Positions 41,541 to 50,560 of a stretch of DNA of 52,000 nt are shown in pieces. The notes below the pieces were generated by a model that was not told where the DNA came from, did no database searches, and was given only the letters and a program-made list of their open reading frames with translations. A program made the position numbers and the translations under genes. Origin of the DNA: CAYPHY01 sp964410625 (GTDB taxonomy: Bacteria; Chloroflexota; Anaerolineae; Promineifilales; Promineifilaceae). How positions within the stretch are numbered: the stretch's first letter is position 1; the number at the start of each line of letters is the position of its first letter. The stretch spans positions 1 to 52,000 of the forward strand of contig CAYPHY010000035.1 in the NCBI GenBank assembly GCA_964410625.1. The letters run 5' to 3'.

Positions 41541-42572
41541 TTATAGGGTGGTGGCTGAAGCATCAGCAGATGAACGAGATGAACGAAAGGCAGTCAGCGA
41601 TTGCTCGAAGGAGGCCAATGAATCGGCCGTTGCGGCCAGGCGGTGCAGCGTTCGCAGTGCTTGCATGTCTGTGATAAGAGCCAATTGCTCAGCAATTGTA
41701 GTAGACACCACATCAAAGCGGATATGGAGTAAGTCGATGATATTTTCGCGTGCGGTTTGCTGTCGTCCCTGTTCTAAACCTTGTTCTAAGCCTTGTTCCA
41801 GACCTTGTTCAATCCATCTTTCAGCAAGTGTGGACATGATCTCACCTTCCTGACCACCAAAGGCCGTTTCCAATGCTGTCGTCAGTGCTTCCGGCGTGAT
41901 GTGCGGTGCGGCCACTGACAAATAGCGTAAGATCGTCTCTAAATATTCTAGCGCGGTTTGCTTGTTTGCCAACTGCTCAAACAAACCGAAAATGTAAGGC
42001 AGCCGTTCGTTCAGCCGTGGGTCGAGGATATTCTTCAGCAGTAGCACGGCTAGCTGGGTACGAATCATTCCCTGTATCTCTTCATCGCTGTAGACGCCGA
42101 GGTCTTGGACTTCGTAGCGGAATGTCGGCCAATACGGCCGCAACGCTTCCGCTCCCTTGAACAACTCCCCAAAGTCTGTCGCTACCCGCCAACGACGACG
42201 GCCGTGATAAATGACCAAAGGAATGATCGGCGGAAGCTGTTTGACCTTATCACGCAAGGCGCGTTCCCAGATGCGGACCAGATAGCGCAATAGCTGAAAA
42301 GGAGTCAGCGGGTCGGGATTGCTTTTGTGTTCGAGGAGCAGATAGACAAAGCCGGGTTGCCCATCGGCCGTTTCCACCTGATAGAGCAAATCAGAGTATT
42401 GGGCCTGCAAGTCAGGGTCAATGAAGCTATCTGACTGGAGGTTCAGCGTATTAAGGTCGAGGTTAGAGACAACGGCCGGAGGCAGATAGTTGCTGAGAAA
42501 ATCACGAGCGACCTCCGGCCGAGAGAAGGACTCCTTGAAGAAGCGATCATGGGGATTGGTGAGTTCATTCAT
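41541..42572 (-). CDS. Rpn family recombination-promoting nuclease / putative transposase
   Basis: A 343-residue protein of the Transposase_31/Rpn (PD-(D/E)XK) type. It starts MNELTNPHDRFFKESFSRPE; the catalytic segment is QYSDLLYQVETADG then FVYLLLEHKSNPDPL (D ... ExK). The C-terminal region has the repeat EQGLEQGLEQGLEQGRQQ, encoded by four imperfect 12-bp units, a common feature of these genes. Rpn proteins cut DNA and promote RecA-independent recombination; many are accessory genes. No inverted ends or partner are seen. Confidence 0.9.
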   Translation of the reverse strand: MNELTNPHDRFFKESFSRPEVARDFLSNYLPPAVVSNLDLNTLNLQSDSFIDPDLQAQYSDLLYQVETADGQPGFVYLLLEHKSNPDPLTPFQLLRYLVRIWERALRDKVKQLPPIIPLVIYHGRRRWRVATDFGELFKGAEALRPYWPTFRYEVQDLGVYSDEEIQGMIRTQLAVLLLKNILDPRLNERLPYIFGLFEQLANKQTALEYLETILRYLSVAAPHITPEALTTALETAFGGQEGEIMSTLAERWIEQGLEQGLEQGLEQGRQQTARENIIDLLHIRFDVVSTTIAEQLALITDMQALRTLHRLAATADSLASFEQSLTAFRSSRSSADASATTL

Positions 42573-42627
42573 GGCTGATCGTTGTCAGAAATAGTGTGCC
42601 TGTGTAGAACAGGCACACTATATGGGC

Positions 42628-44043
42628 TTAATCAGCCAGATCGCTTACGTCCTCTTCAACCACATCCTCGGCCGAAGATTTCGGTCGTGGCCGGTGCAAT
42701 TCGACAATGGGCGTCACCTGTCCTGCCAGTTGGCGGGTGGCCTTCACGTTAAGCTGGTCAAACAAGAACTCAAACTGCTCTTGTAACACTTCGCCGATTG
42801 TTACCTGTCTTGTTTCGTTCAAATCCCACCATTGTTGTTTGAAGGGGCCGATGGCCCGTTTGCGCTCGGAGTAGATGACTTGTTCATCTGTTTTATCCGA
42901 TTTCCAGGCACTTTGATGGTTGGCCCGCAGATAGGCATAAGCTTCTTCAACCACTTCTTCCGGCAGATAATCGAAGATCATGTTTTGAAAGTTGGTTGCC
43001 AGATGAATCTCAATCGCGCCAACCTCCGGGAACTTGTTGAAAGCGTTGGCCGGTAGTGTAGAGGCCCCATGTTGCACCGCGCCGCCGAGGCCGTACTCCT
43101 CGCGAGCCACACGGCTCAAATCACGCAACGTTTCAAAATCCACTTTAACCTGGGCCAACGTGCCATCGGGCAGAACGACGCCACCATGGCTCGTTCCCGT
43201 TTGGACGGAGATTTTGGAGATACCGGTCGCGCCGTCCAGATGGCGTAGATATCCCCGCATGAAGGCACGGAGTTCCTCGACGGTCGAATTTTTGTGTCCA
43301 ACTTCACCAATCTCCCCACCCAGCGAAATCGTGACACCCTCCGGCTCAATCTCACGCGCATAGCGGGTCAATTCAGCACATAACTTGTAATTGACAGATT
43401 GTTGTTCATCGAGCGATTCATAGCTGAGATCAACCAGGGTTGAGGTGTCAATGTCAATATTGTAGAAACCGGCCTCGACTGCCTCCAGCATGAGATCGCG
43501 GACGGCCTCTAATTCGGCCGCCGGATCGGTTTTGTAACGGCTGGCCGAGACCTGGAAGTGGTCGCCCTGGATGAATAGCGGGCCACGAAAACCCTCTTTG
43601 ATCGCCGCCGCCAGAACGGCGGCCACGTATTCGGCCGGTCGCTGGGCGGTATAGCCCATCTCGGAACGAGCGATCTCAAAGAGCATTGCGCCCACGTCAA
43701 ACTTATTGGCGGCGCGAAAGACGGCACGCGAGGTATTGTAGTTCATCGCGCGAATGTTCATCGCCGGCACGGTGAAGTTGTGGGGGGCGTCACCACGGCC
43801 GACAGCCATATATAACTCGTGGATTGATGAAGGATAGATGCCCAGGTCTTGGGCCGCTTCCCAGATCAGCCAGCGAGCCAGTTCGCGGACGAGACCATCG
43901 CCGAAAACGGCCGTATAAATCAACTCATCCATTTTCTCCCGTAACTGGGCTTCGTCGGTGACGTTGACCAGATCGCCGACAACACTGACAGCGCCTGTTA
44001 GATGGTCCATTAAAGACTCGACAGAATTAAATGCGGTAGTCAT
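42628..44043 (-). CDS. Class II (zinc) fructose-bisphosphate aldolase-type enzyme
   Basis: About 471 residues from the ATG at 44043. The GTG eight codons upstream lies across the AAAGGAG ribosome binding site and is rejected. Motifs are LFIQGDHFQVSASRYKTDP (metal His and catalytic Asp), NIDIDTSTLVDLS, SLGGEIGEVGHKNST (second metal His) and GLGGAVQHGASTLP (third His). Class II aldolases reversibly split fructose-1,6- or tagatose-1,6-bisphosphate into dihydroxyacetone phosphate and glyceraldehyde-3-phosphate. The protein is longer than the usual 280-350 residues, with a long N-terminal helical part and C-terminal tail. Confidence 0.85.
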   Translation of the reverse strand: MTTAFNSVESLMDHLTGAVSVVGDLVNVTDEAQLREKMDELIYTAVFGDGLVRELARWLIWEAAQDLGIYPSSIHELYMAVGRGDAPHNFTVPAMNIRAMNYNTSRAVFRAANKFDVGAMLFEIARSEMGYTAQRPAEYVAAVLAAAIKEGFRGPLFIQGDHFQVSASRYKTDPAAELEAVRDLMLEAVEAGFYNIDIDTSTLVDLSYESLDEQQSVNYKLCAELTRYAREIEPEGVTISLGGEIGEVGHKNSTVEELRAFMRGYLRHLDGATGISKISVQTGTSHGGVVLPDGTLAQVKVDFETLRDLSRVAREEYGLGGAVQHGASTLPANAFNKFPEVGAIEIHLATNFQNMIFDYLPEEVVEEAYAYLRANHQSAWKSDKTDEQVIYSERKRAIGPFKQQWWDLNETRQVTIGEVLQEQFEFLFDQLNVKATRQLAGQVTPIVELHRPRPKSSAEDVVEEDVSDLAD

Positions 44044-44084
44044 TTTGATTTGTTCTCCTTTCCTCACGATGTCTCAGAGTATTT

Positions 44085-44129
44085 AGAAACCGAGTTTTTG
44101 CAATCTAAACATTGCCAAACTCGGTTTCT
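44085..44129. repeat. Inverted repeat AGAAACCGAGTTT
   Basis: AGAAACCGAGTTT (44085-44097) is exactly complementary to AAACTCGGTTTCT (44117-44129), with a 19-nt loop. It lies in the divergent gap between the aldolase and proB. A degenerate GGTGACAGGGTGAGGAGGTG repeat follows at 44218-44250. Confidence 0.8.
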
Positions 44130-44310
44130 ACCCTTGGTCATCTCATGATATATGCCATAGCCTCTTGTGTGGATTATACTTTAGCTTGAGATGTTAACCC
44201 ATGATAAATGGGGATGACAAGGTGACAGGGTGAGGAGGTGACAAGAGGGGGAATGGAGGGGGAGTGATTTAGTATGGCAGGTTGATTGATTGTGATTGAT
44301 TTCTTTGATA

Positions 44311-45414
44311 ATGATGTATCGGCGAATTGTGGTGAAATTAGGCACGAGTGTGCTGACGAAGGGAACAGCAAGGCTAGATCGGCCGCAGATGGTGGAGTTG
44401 GCGCGGCAGTGTGCTATGCTGCATCAACAGGGTTGTGAAATCATCATTTGCTCCTCTGGGGCGATCGCTAGCGGCCGCGAGCGGATGGACTTTCCCGAAC
44501 TAGCTTCCAACCTGGCAAACAAGCAGATGCTGGCGGCCGTCGGGCAGGGCTGGTTGATGCAGATGTGGGAACACTTCTTTGACATCTATAGCCTTTATGT
44601 CGGGCAAATGTTGCTGACACGGGCGGACGTGGAAAACCGGCGACGCTTCTTGAATGCACGTGATACCTTGAACGCGCTCCTTGCCCACCGGGTTGTGCCG
44701 ATTATTAACGAGAACGACGCGGTGACGACGGAGGAGATTAAGGTAGGTGATAATGATAATCTATCCGCCCTGATCACCATTTTGGCCGGCGCGGATCTGC
44801 TGCTGTTGCTGACGGACCAGCCCGGACTGTTTACCGCCGACCCGCGCACCAATCCAGATGCAAAATTGATCCCGGAGGTTTCGCAGATTGACGAGACATT
44901 GCGGCAACTGGCGGGAGGGAGTATCAGCGGTCTGGGAGTGGGGGGGATGGTGACGAAGTTACAGGCGGCCGATCTGGCCCGCCGCGCTGGGGCGGATGTG
45001 GTCATTGCTTCCGGTCATGCGCCGGAGGTGATCCGCCGCGCGGCCGAGGGCGAACCGGTGGGGACGCGCTTTCCGGCGTTGGAGAACCCGCTAGAGAACC
45101 GCAAGCGCTGGATTTTGGCCGGGCCAAAACCGGCGGGGTGTGTCATTATTGATCAGGGAGCCGTGCGAGCATTAGTCCGTAGCGGCCGTTCGTTACTTCC
45201 GGCCGGAATCACGGCTGTCGAAGGTGAGTTTGCGCGTGGTGATACGGTGCGCATCCTCGATCCGGCGCGAGTTGAGTTGGCTAGAGGAATTAGCCGCTAT
45301 GACAGCAGTGATCTGGCGCGGATTTTGGGTTGCCAATCAGATGAAATTGCTGAACGGCTTGGTTATGCTTATGGGTCAGTGGTTGTGCACCGTAACGATC
45401 TGATTTTGTTGTAA
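44311..45414 (+). CDS. proB: Glutamate 5-kinase
   Basis: About 367 residues from ATG 44311 (44314 equally possible; no clear ribosome binding site). ProB makes glutamyl-5-phosphate from glutamate and ATP, the first step of proline synthesis. Motifs are RRIVVKLGTSVLTKG, SSGAIASGRERM, INENDAVTTEEI with GDNDNLSALI, and LLLTDQPGLFTADPR. The C-terminal PUA domain (about 285-367; VIIDQGAVRALVRSGRSLLP, EGEFARGDTVRI) is typical of the long form. It is followed by proA 114 bp downstream. Confidence 0.96.
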   Translation: MMYRRIVVKLGTSVLTKGTARLDRPQMVELARQCAMLHQQGCEIIICSSGAIASGRERMDFPELASNLANKQMLAAVGQGWLMQMWEHFFDIYSLYVGQMLLTRADVENRRRFLNARDTLNALLAHRVVPIINENDAVTTEEIKVGDNDNLSALITILAGADLLLLLTDQPGLFTADPRTNPDAKLIPEVSQIDETLRQLAGGSISGLGVGGMVTKLQAADLARRAGADVVIASGHAPEVIRRAAEGEPVGTRFPALENPLENRKRWILAGPKPAGCVIIDQGAVRALVRSGRSLLPAGITAVEGEFARGDTVRILDPARVELARGISRYDSSDLARILGCQSDEIAERLGYAYGSVVVHRNDLILL

Positions 45415-45447
45415 TATGGTTGTAGCTCGATAGTTACGGGCAGATAG

Positions 45448-45490
45448 TGAAGTGATCCACGAATTGACACGAATCTTCACCAATAACGGC
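45448..45490. repeat. CACGAATTGACACGAAT-type repeat
   Basis: A short tract of CCACGAATTGACACGAATC units sits between proB and proA. The unit is the same as in the palindrome at 35557-35660. Confidence 0.55.
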
Positions 45491-45528
45491 AATAACAGCG
45501 TGCAATTGTGGATTTTTAGGGAAGAACG

Positions 45529-46797
45529 ATGATGAGTGATTTAGTTGCAATGGGCAAAGCCGCGAAAGTAGCTAGCCGGGAACTGGCGACATTGACGACA
45601 CGCCGCAAGAATGAGGCGTTGTTGGTGATTGCCGATGAGTTGGAGGCGCAGGCAGCGACGGTGTTGGCGCAGAATGAGCTTGATCTGGCCGACGGCCGCG
45701 CCAATGGGCTGACCGATGCGCTGCTTGACCGGCTGATGTTGAATGAACAGCGGATTGCCGGACTGGCGGCCGATACCCGGCGGATTGTTGATTTGCCCGA
45801 TCCGGTCGGGGCGGAGTTGGAAAGCCGCCTCTTGCCGAATGGGATGCGCCTCAGCCGTCGCCGGATACCGATTGGCGTGTTGGGCGTTATTTATGAGGCA
45901 CGGCCGAATGTGACGATTGACATTGCCACACTGAGCTTGAAAACGGGTAATGCGGTCATCTTGCGCGGCGGCCGTGAGACCCTGCGCACCAATCTGGCGT
46001 TGGTCAATGTCATTCAGGCGGCGTTGGAGAAGTGCCATCTGCCGGGGACGGCCGTGCAATACATCGCCAACCCTGACCGCGAACTGGTGACGCAGTTGCT
46101 ACGGCTTGATCAATATGTGGATATGATCATCCCCCGTGGTGGCAATGCGTTGCATAAACTCTGCCGCGAGGTGGCGACGATTCCGGTGATTACCGGCGGC
46201 ATTGGTATTTGTCACATTTATGTGGATCAAAGTGCCGACTTGGAACGGGCGGTGGATATTATCGAGAACAGCAAGGTGCAGCGGCCGAGCGTTTGCAACT
46301 CGCTGGATACGATTTTGGTGCATCCGGCGATAGCGGCCGACCTGTTGCCGCAAGTGGCGCGGCGATTGGCGCAAAGCAAGGTGGAACTACGGGCGACAGG
46401 TGAGGCACTGACCATCTTGCAGGGGGATGGACACGGGGCGCAGGTGGTGGAAGCCGGGCCAGATGACTTCGATCAGGAGTGGCTGGCGCTTATCCTGGGG
46501 GTGAAGGTCGTTTCCGATTTGGAAGAGGCCATCGCCCATATCCACGCCCATAGCACTGAGCATACTGATGTGATTTTGACCAATGATTGGCGCAACGCCA
46601 ACCGCTTTGTGGATGAGGTGAATTCAGCGGCCGTCTTTGTCAATGCCAGCACGCGCTTTAATGATGGCGGTCAGTTTGGTCTGGGGGCGGAAGTGGCCGT
46701 CAGCACGCAAAAGCTCCATGCGCGGGGGCCGATGGGCCTGGAAGAGTTGACAACCTATAAGTGGGTTGGTATCGGTGATGGGCAGATTCGGGAATGA
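45529..46797 (+). CDS. proA: Gamma-glutamyl phosphate reductase
   Basis: A 422-residue NADPH-dependent reductase that converts glutamyl-5-phosphate to the semialdehyde, the second proline step. Motifs are RRIPIGVLGVIYEARPNVTI (about 112), LKTGNAVILRGGRETLRTN, the active-site Cys in KVQRPSVCNSLDTILVH, and VFVNASTRFNDGGQFGLGAE. ATG with AGGGAAG upstream. A second ATG follows immediately. It completes the pair with proB; proC is not in the window. Confidence 0.96.
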   Translation: MMSDLVAMGKAAKVASRELATLTTRRKNEALLVIADELEAQAATVLAQNELDLADGRANGLTDALLDRLMLNEQRIAGLAADTRRIVDLPDPVGAELESRLLPNGMRLSRRRIPIGVLGVIYEARPNVTIDIATLSLKTGNAVILRGGRETLRTNLALVNVIQAALEKCHLPGTAVQYIANPDRELVTQLLRLDQYVDMIIPRGGNALHKLCREVATIPVITGGIGICHIYVDQSADLERAVDIIENSKVQRPSVCNSLDTILVHPAIAADLLPQVARRLAQSKVELRATGEALTILQGDGHGAQVVEAGPDDFDQEWLALILGVKVVSDLEEAIAHIHAHSTEHTDVILTNDWRNANRFVDEVNSAAVFVNASTRFNDGGQFGLGAEVAVSTQKLHARGPMGLEELTTYKWVGIGDGQIRE

Positions 46798-46801
46798 GTT
46801 T

Positions 46802-47221
46802 TTAAGTGGGTGGTTTGATTAGCGCAACCAACTCAACTGGCTGAAGTGCAGGTAGTGGACCAGCCTTGAAATCCTTCACATTTCTGGTTACGACAAGTTG
46901 TGCATCTATGCCGATTGCTGCTGCCATTTGTACCGCATCCTCGAAATCCCGGAAGGGCAATTGTAGCCCGTGTTCGATGGTTTTCTGATCAACACCGGCT
47001 ACGCTGACGATCTTCAACAAATCACTCAAAATAACCCTTGCTTTGGCGGCCGATAACTGACGACTGACTAAATAAAATAGGATTGTCAGTGAATGGGCTG
47101 CTACAAACCCTTCGATTTGTTTTGTCTCAGCAAGGGCCATAACTTCGGCCGAGGCTTGATAAAAAGGCTCTCGTTCAAGCAGCATATCGAGGACAACATT
47201 CAGGTCAATTAGCACCTTCAC
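46802..47221 (-). CDS. PIN-domain toxin (VapC-like)
   Basis: About 139 residues. PIN fold: VKVLIDLNVVLDMLLEREPF (first Asp), EVMALAETKQ, LPFRDFEDAVQMAAAIGIDA (Glu/Asp) and VTRNVKDFKAG (last Asp), the four acidic residues expected of a PIN ribonuclease. GTG at 47221 is preferred to the TTG just before it. It overlaps the antitoxin gene by about 17 bases, so both are co-translated. VapC toxins cut RNA and are held by the antitoxin. Confidence 0.9.
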   Translation of the reverse strand: MKVLIDLNVVLDMLLEREPFYQASAEVMALAETKQIEGFVAAHSLTILFYLVSRQLSAAKARVILSDLLKIVSVAGVDQKTIEHGLQLPFRDFEDAVQMAAAIGIDAQLVVTRNVKDFKAGPLPALQPVELVALIKPPT

Positions 47222-47456
47222 CAAGATACTTCTCCTCTAGATAGCGATGGTAATCCTCTATTCCCGTATCTTCGGTTAGCACGCCCGAAAGCCGCTGAAC
47301 AATAGGAGCCGTGGAGAGCGGATCGCTGGCTGTGTCAAGTTGGCGCAAGAACTCGGTGATCAGTTGCGTTAATGTCGTATTACCCTCGCTTGCATAACGC
47401 TTGGCACCTTCAAGCAAGGGACGAGGAACTCGTACAGTTAGCTTTGCTGTTTCCAT
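47205..47456 (-). CDS. Antitoxin of the PIN toxin (DUF6364/RHH-like)
   Basis: An 83-residue protein. METAKLTVRVPRPLLEGAKR is a ribbon-helix-helix-like start (residues 1-30), followed by helices and a C-terminal tail (GIEDYHRYLEEKYLGEG) that would wrap the toxin. It lies upstream of and overlaps the toxin gene. The operator directly in front of its ATG suggests autorepression. The transcript probably begins only a few bases before the ATG. Confidence 0.83.
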   Translation of the reverse strand: METAKLTVRVPRPLLEGAKRYASEGNTTLTQLITEFLRQLDTASDPLSTAPIVQRLSGVLTEDTGIEDYHRYLEEKYLGEGAN

Positions 47457-47457
47457 A

Positions 47458-47494
47458 TGCCGTATAATTATACGTTTAACTGTACGGCAGTCAA
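47458..47494 (-). promoter_or_regulatory. Toxin-antitoxin promoter with nested palindromic operators
   Basis: On the minus strand TTGACT (47494-47489), 16 bp, TATAAT (47472-47467). The -10 lies in the perfect palindrome CGTATAATTATACG (47461-47474). An outer inverted repeat, TGCCGTA (47458-47464) with TACGGCA (47483-47489), encloses it. The ATG at 47456 is 10 bases past the -10. Confidence 0.8.
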
Positions 47495-47531
47495 TCTGTT
47501 TTGTGGATTGAGTGAGTTTGAAAAATCAATA

Positions 47532-47560
47532 TTGACAACTGAAACACCCTCTGCTACTAT
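47532..47560 (+). promoter_or_regulatory. Strong promoter of a candidate small RNA
   Basis: TTGACA (47532-47537), 17 bp, TACTAT (47555-47560). The transcript would begin near 47567. Confidence 0.85.
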
Positions 47561-47566
47561 GCCTCT

Positions 47567-47717
47567 TATGGATTACAGACAGGTCAAGCGACACATTTCT
47601 TTGTTTTCGGCCGCTGCCGGTCAGATCATCGGTCTGGCCGGGGACGTTGCTTGACGCTGTAAAACTTATAGACGTAAAGGCAACCGCCAGACTGAGGTAT
47701 CGGTCTGGCGGTTTTTT
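47567..47717 (+). ncRNA. Candidate structured small RNA
   Basis: It lies between a consensus-like promoter and a terminator. ACAG (47575-47578) and GTCAAGC (47583-47589) pair with CTGT (47657-47660) and GCTTGAC (47649-47655). Inside, CCGGTCAGA (47617-47625) pairs with TCTGGCCGG (47633-47641), and the terminator follows. A rod with an inner bulge recalls 6S RNA, but the bubble is unequal. A 28-codon frame (ATG 47568 to TGA 47654, MDYRQVKRHISLF...) could be read without a leader; the pairing favours RNA. Confidence 0.6.
47683..47717 (+). terminator. Rho-independent terminator
   Basis: ACCGCCAGAC (47683-47692) pairs with GTCTGGCGGT (47703-47712), then a run of six T. It ends the candidate small RNA 135 nt before alaS. 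Confidence 0.95.
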
Positions 47718-47727
47718 GTTTGTAGCG

Positions 47728-47801
47728 CAGATGAAACGCAGATTGTCGCGGACATTTTTGAGAGATTAGCGTTGATCTGCGAAGTATCCGCGAAAATCAG
47801 C
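47728..47801. repeat. Inverted CGCAGAT repeat upstream of alaS
   Basis: CGCAGAT (47737-47743) pairs with ATCTGCG (47775-47781). The arms consist of related units (GCAGATGAAACGCAGAT; GATCTGCG...CCGCG). Confidence 0.65.
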
Positions 47802-47851
47802 GTAACTTCTTAAGTTGCAGTAAAATAAATCTCTTGGAGAGATGAGCAATT

Positions 47852-50560
47852 ATGAGACCGACAACGAGTAATGAAATACGCAATGCATTTTTAGAATTCT
47901 TTTCTGAGGTGGGGCATGAAATTGTGCCCAGTGCCCCATTGCCGCAACTGAATAATCCGACGCTGCTGTTTACCAATGCGGGGATGAACCAGTTCACGGA
48001 TGTGTTTTTGGGCAAGGAGAAACGGCCGTACTCTCGCGCCGCCACCGCCCAAAAGGTGATGCGCGTGCAGGGTAAGCACAATGATCTCGAGAATGTGGGG
48101 CTATCGCCGCGCCACCATACCTTTTTTGAGATGTTGGGTAACTTCTCCTTCGGCGACTACTTCAAGCGCGAGGCGATTGACTTTGCCTGGACCTTTCTGA
48201 CGAAGGTGATGCAACTGGAACCGGAGCGACTGTGGGCGACGGTCTATCTCGATGATGACGAAGCGGCCGAGCTATGGACGCGCTACCTTCCAGCCGAGCG
48301 TATTTTACGCTTTGGCAAAAAGGACAACTTCTGGTCAATGGGCGACGTGGGGCCATGTGGGCCTTGTTCGGAGATCCACTATTACATTGGGCCACTAGAC
48401 GAACAAGTTCCCGAAGGTGTCAACAACGACGATTACGAGAACTACCTTGAAGTCTGGAATCTCGTCTTTATGCAGTACGAGGCGAAGGAAGACGGGAGTA
48501 TGGAGCCGTTACCACGGCCGTCCGTGGATACGGGCATGGGGATGGAGCGGCTGGTGCGTATCATCCAGCAGGGTGAGAGCAACTACGATACCGATCTCTT
48601 TCTGCCCGCAATGGATCGCGTCCAGGAGCTATTGGGTGATAGCGACGAGCAACGGGCGGAGAAGTATGTCGGCTACCGGGTGATTGCCGATCACGGCCGC
48701 GCGGCCACTTTTTTGATTGCCGATGGGGTGCGGCCTGGCAACACGGGGCGTGAATATGTGCTGCGGATGATCATCAGGCGGGCGGCGCGGTTCGGCCGAA
48801 AAATCGGCTTCACCGGCCCCTTTCTGGCGGAAGTGGCGCAAGCCTATATTGACCACATGGGCAGCGCTTACCCCGAATTGCCGGCGCGGCGCGAACATAT
48901 ATTGAAAACGTTGACACAGGAAGAGAAACGTTTCGCCCAAACCCTGGATAGTGGCTTGCAACAGTTGGAGAATCTGTTGACGGAGTTGCGCCAGCAGGGT
49001 GAAACCACGATTCCCGGCGAGGAGGCCTTTAATCTTTACCAGACCTATGGCTTGCCGTTGGAGATCACCCGCGATGTGGTACAAGAGCATGGGATGTTGG
49101 TTGACGAGGCGGGCTATCAGGCGGCGCGTGAGCAACACGCGCTTGCCAGTGGTAGTGGCGCGTTTGGGAAGTACCAGACGGGGGCGAATGTTTATGCCGA
49201 CTTGTTGCATGAGTTGGTAAACGGTGGGCAGTTGGCAGTAGACGGTGTGGACTATGAGCCCTACAGTGGCGCGACGATGGAGTCGGAGGTGGTTGGCCTG
49301 GTGCGCGACGGCCGCATCGTTGAGCAAGCGACGGCCGGTGAGCGCGTGGAAGTGGTGACGGCCGCTACACCCTTCTATGTCGAAGCGGGTGGCGAGGTCA
49401 GTGATACCGGGCGGATCGTGGTCATTGGGCAAGCGGGTGAGCCGGTTGGGGCGCAGGTGCGCATAGAGGATACGCGGCGGCCGATTGCCGGGTTGGTTGT
49501 CCACGTTGGCCAGGTGCTGGATGGGACCTTGCGGACTGGCGATCAGGTACGGTTGGAAGTGGATGAGGCACGCCGCCAGGATATTCGCCGCAACCATACG
49601 GCGACCCATATCCTGCATCGCGAATTGCGGGCGCATTTGGGCAAGCATGTGACCCAGGCCGGGTCATTGGTCGCGCCAGATCGCTTGCGCTTTGATTTCA
49701 CCCACGACCAGGCAGTCTCTCACGAGACATTAGCCGCGATAGAAACGGCCGTTAACGAAACGATCCTCGCCAACCAGCCGGTGCATGTGCGCTTTATGGG
49801 ACAGAAGGAGGCGATTGACCAGGGGGCGATGGCCCTCTTTGGCGAGAAGTATGGCGATGTTGTCCGCACAATCACGGTTGGTGATGAGACCGGGCCGGAT
49901 GCTTATAGTTTTGAGCTGTGCGGTGGCCTGCATGTGGGGGAAACGGGCGAGATTGGCCTGTTTCGCTTCTTAAATGAACAGGCGGTTGGTGCGGGCGTGC
50001 GGCGCGTTGAGGCGGTGACGGGCCGCGGCGCGCACGCTTATGTGGCCGAGCGGCTGGATACATTGGAGCGGATAGCCCACAAGCTGAATGCACCGGCGGC
50101 CGAAGTTGAGTCCCGCCTGGAAACGGTGTTGGCTGAAAACCGTGCGCTCAACCGCTCGTTGGAACAGGCAAACCGCAAGTTGGCGCGGAGCCAGTTCGAT
50201 TCGCTGCTGGCGCAAGTACAGCAGGTGAATGGAGCGAATCTATTGGCCGTGCAGGTGGATGTACCCGGTGCGGATGAGTTGCGAGAAATGGCCGACTGGT
50301 TCCGCGATAAGGTCAGTTCCGGCGCGGCCGTCCTGGCGACAGTCAACGAAGGTAAGGTGATCCTGATTGTCACCGTCAGCGACGACTTGATCGCTCGTGG
50401 TCTAAAAGCAGGCGACCTGGCGCGAGAGGTGGCGAAGATGGTTGGTGGCGGCGGTGGCGGACGGCCGAACATGGCCCAGGCCGGTGGCAACGATCCCGCC
50501 AAGCTGCCAGAGGCATTGGCGGCCGTGCCGGGGCTGGTAAAGGCGGCATTGAGAAACTAA
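47852..50560 (+). CDS. alaS: Alanyl-tRNA synthetase
   Basis: A 902-residue class II synthetase. N-terminal catalytic core with FTNAGMNQFTDVFLGKEK, HHTFFEMLGNFSFGDYFK and GMGMERL. The editing domain has RRNHTATHILHRELRAHLG (HxxxH) and CGGLHVGETGEIGLF (C-x-x-x-H), the zinc/editing site that removes mischarged Ser or Gly. The C-terminal C-Ala domain ends GGGGGGRPNMAQAGG, as usual. ATG with CTTGGAGAG 14 bases upstream. It joins alanine to tRNA-Ala. No T-box is seen in the leader. Confidence 0.97.
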   Translation: MRPTTSNEIRNAFLEFFSEVGHEIVPSAPLPQLNNPTLLFTNAGMNQFTDVFLGKEKRPYSRAATAQKVMRVQGKHNDLENVGLSPRHHTFFEMLGNFSFGDYFKREAIDFAWTFLTKVMQLEPERLWATVYLDDDEAAELWTRYLPAERILRFGKKDNFWSMGDVGPCGPCSEIHYYIGPLDEQVPEGVNNDDYENYLEVWNLVFMQYEAKEDGSMEPLPRPSVDTGMGMERLVRIIQQGESNYDTDLFLPAMDRVQELLGDSDEQRAEKYVGYRVIADHGRAATFLIADGVRPGNTGREYVLRMIIRRAARFGRKIGFTGPFLAEVAQAYIDHMGSAYPELPARREHILKTLTQEEKRFAQTLDSGLQQLENLLTELRQQGETTIPGEEAFNLYQTYGLPLEITRDVVQEHGMLVDEAGYQAAREQHALASGSGAFGKYQTGANVYADLLHELVNGGQLAVDGVDYEPYSGATMESEVVGLVRDGRIVEQATAGERVEVVTAATPFYVEAGGEVSDTGRIVVIGQAGEPVGAQVRIEDTRRPIAGLVVHVGQVLDGTLRTGDQVRLEVDEARRQDIRRNHTATHILHRELRAHLGKHVTQAGSLVAPDRLRFDFTHDQAVSHETLAAIETAVNETILANQPVHVRFMGQKEAIDQGAMALFGEKYGDVVRTITVGDETGPDAYSFELCGGLHVGETGEIGLFRFLNEQAVGAGVRRVEAVTGRGAHAYVAERLDTLERIAHKLNAPAAEVESRLETVLAENRALNRSLEQANRKLARSQFDSLLAQVQQVNGANLLAVQVDVPGADELREMADWFRDKVSSGAAVLATVNEGKVILIVTVSDDLIARGLKAGDLAREVAKMVGGGGGGRPNMAQAGGNDPAKLPEALAAVPGLVKAALRN

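Noticed and set aside
41541..42572. Complete insertion sequence around the Rpn gene
   Set aside because: No terminal inverted repeats or target duplications seen; Rpn genes are usually free-standing.
47718..47851. T-box leader for alaS
   Set aside because: No AGGGTGGNACCGCG T-box sequence or specifier loop; the gap holds an inverted simple repeat instead.
48629..49648. Long open frame on the minus strand inside alaS
   Set aside because: Antisense to the alaS editing domain; composition follows alaS codon bias and no motif is present.
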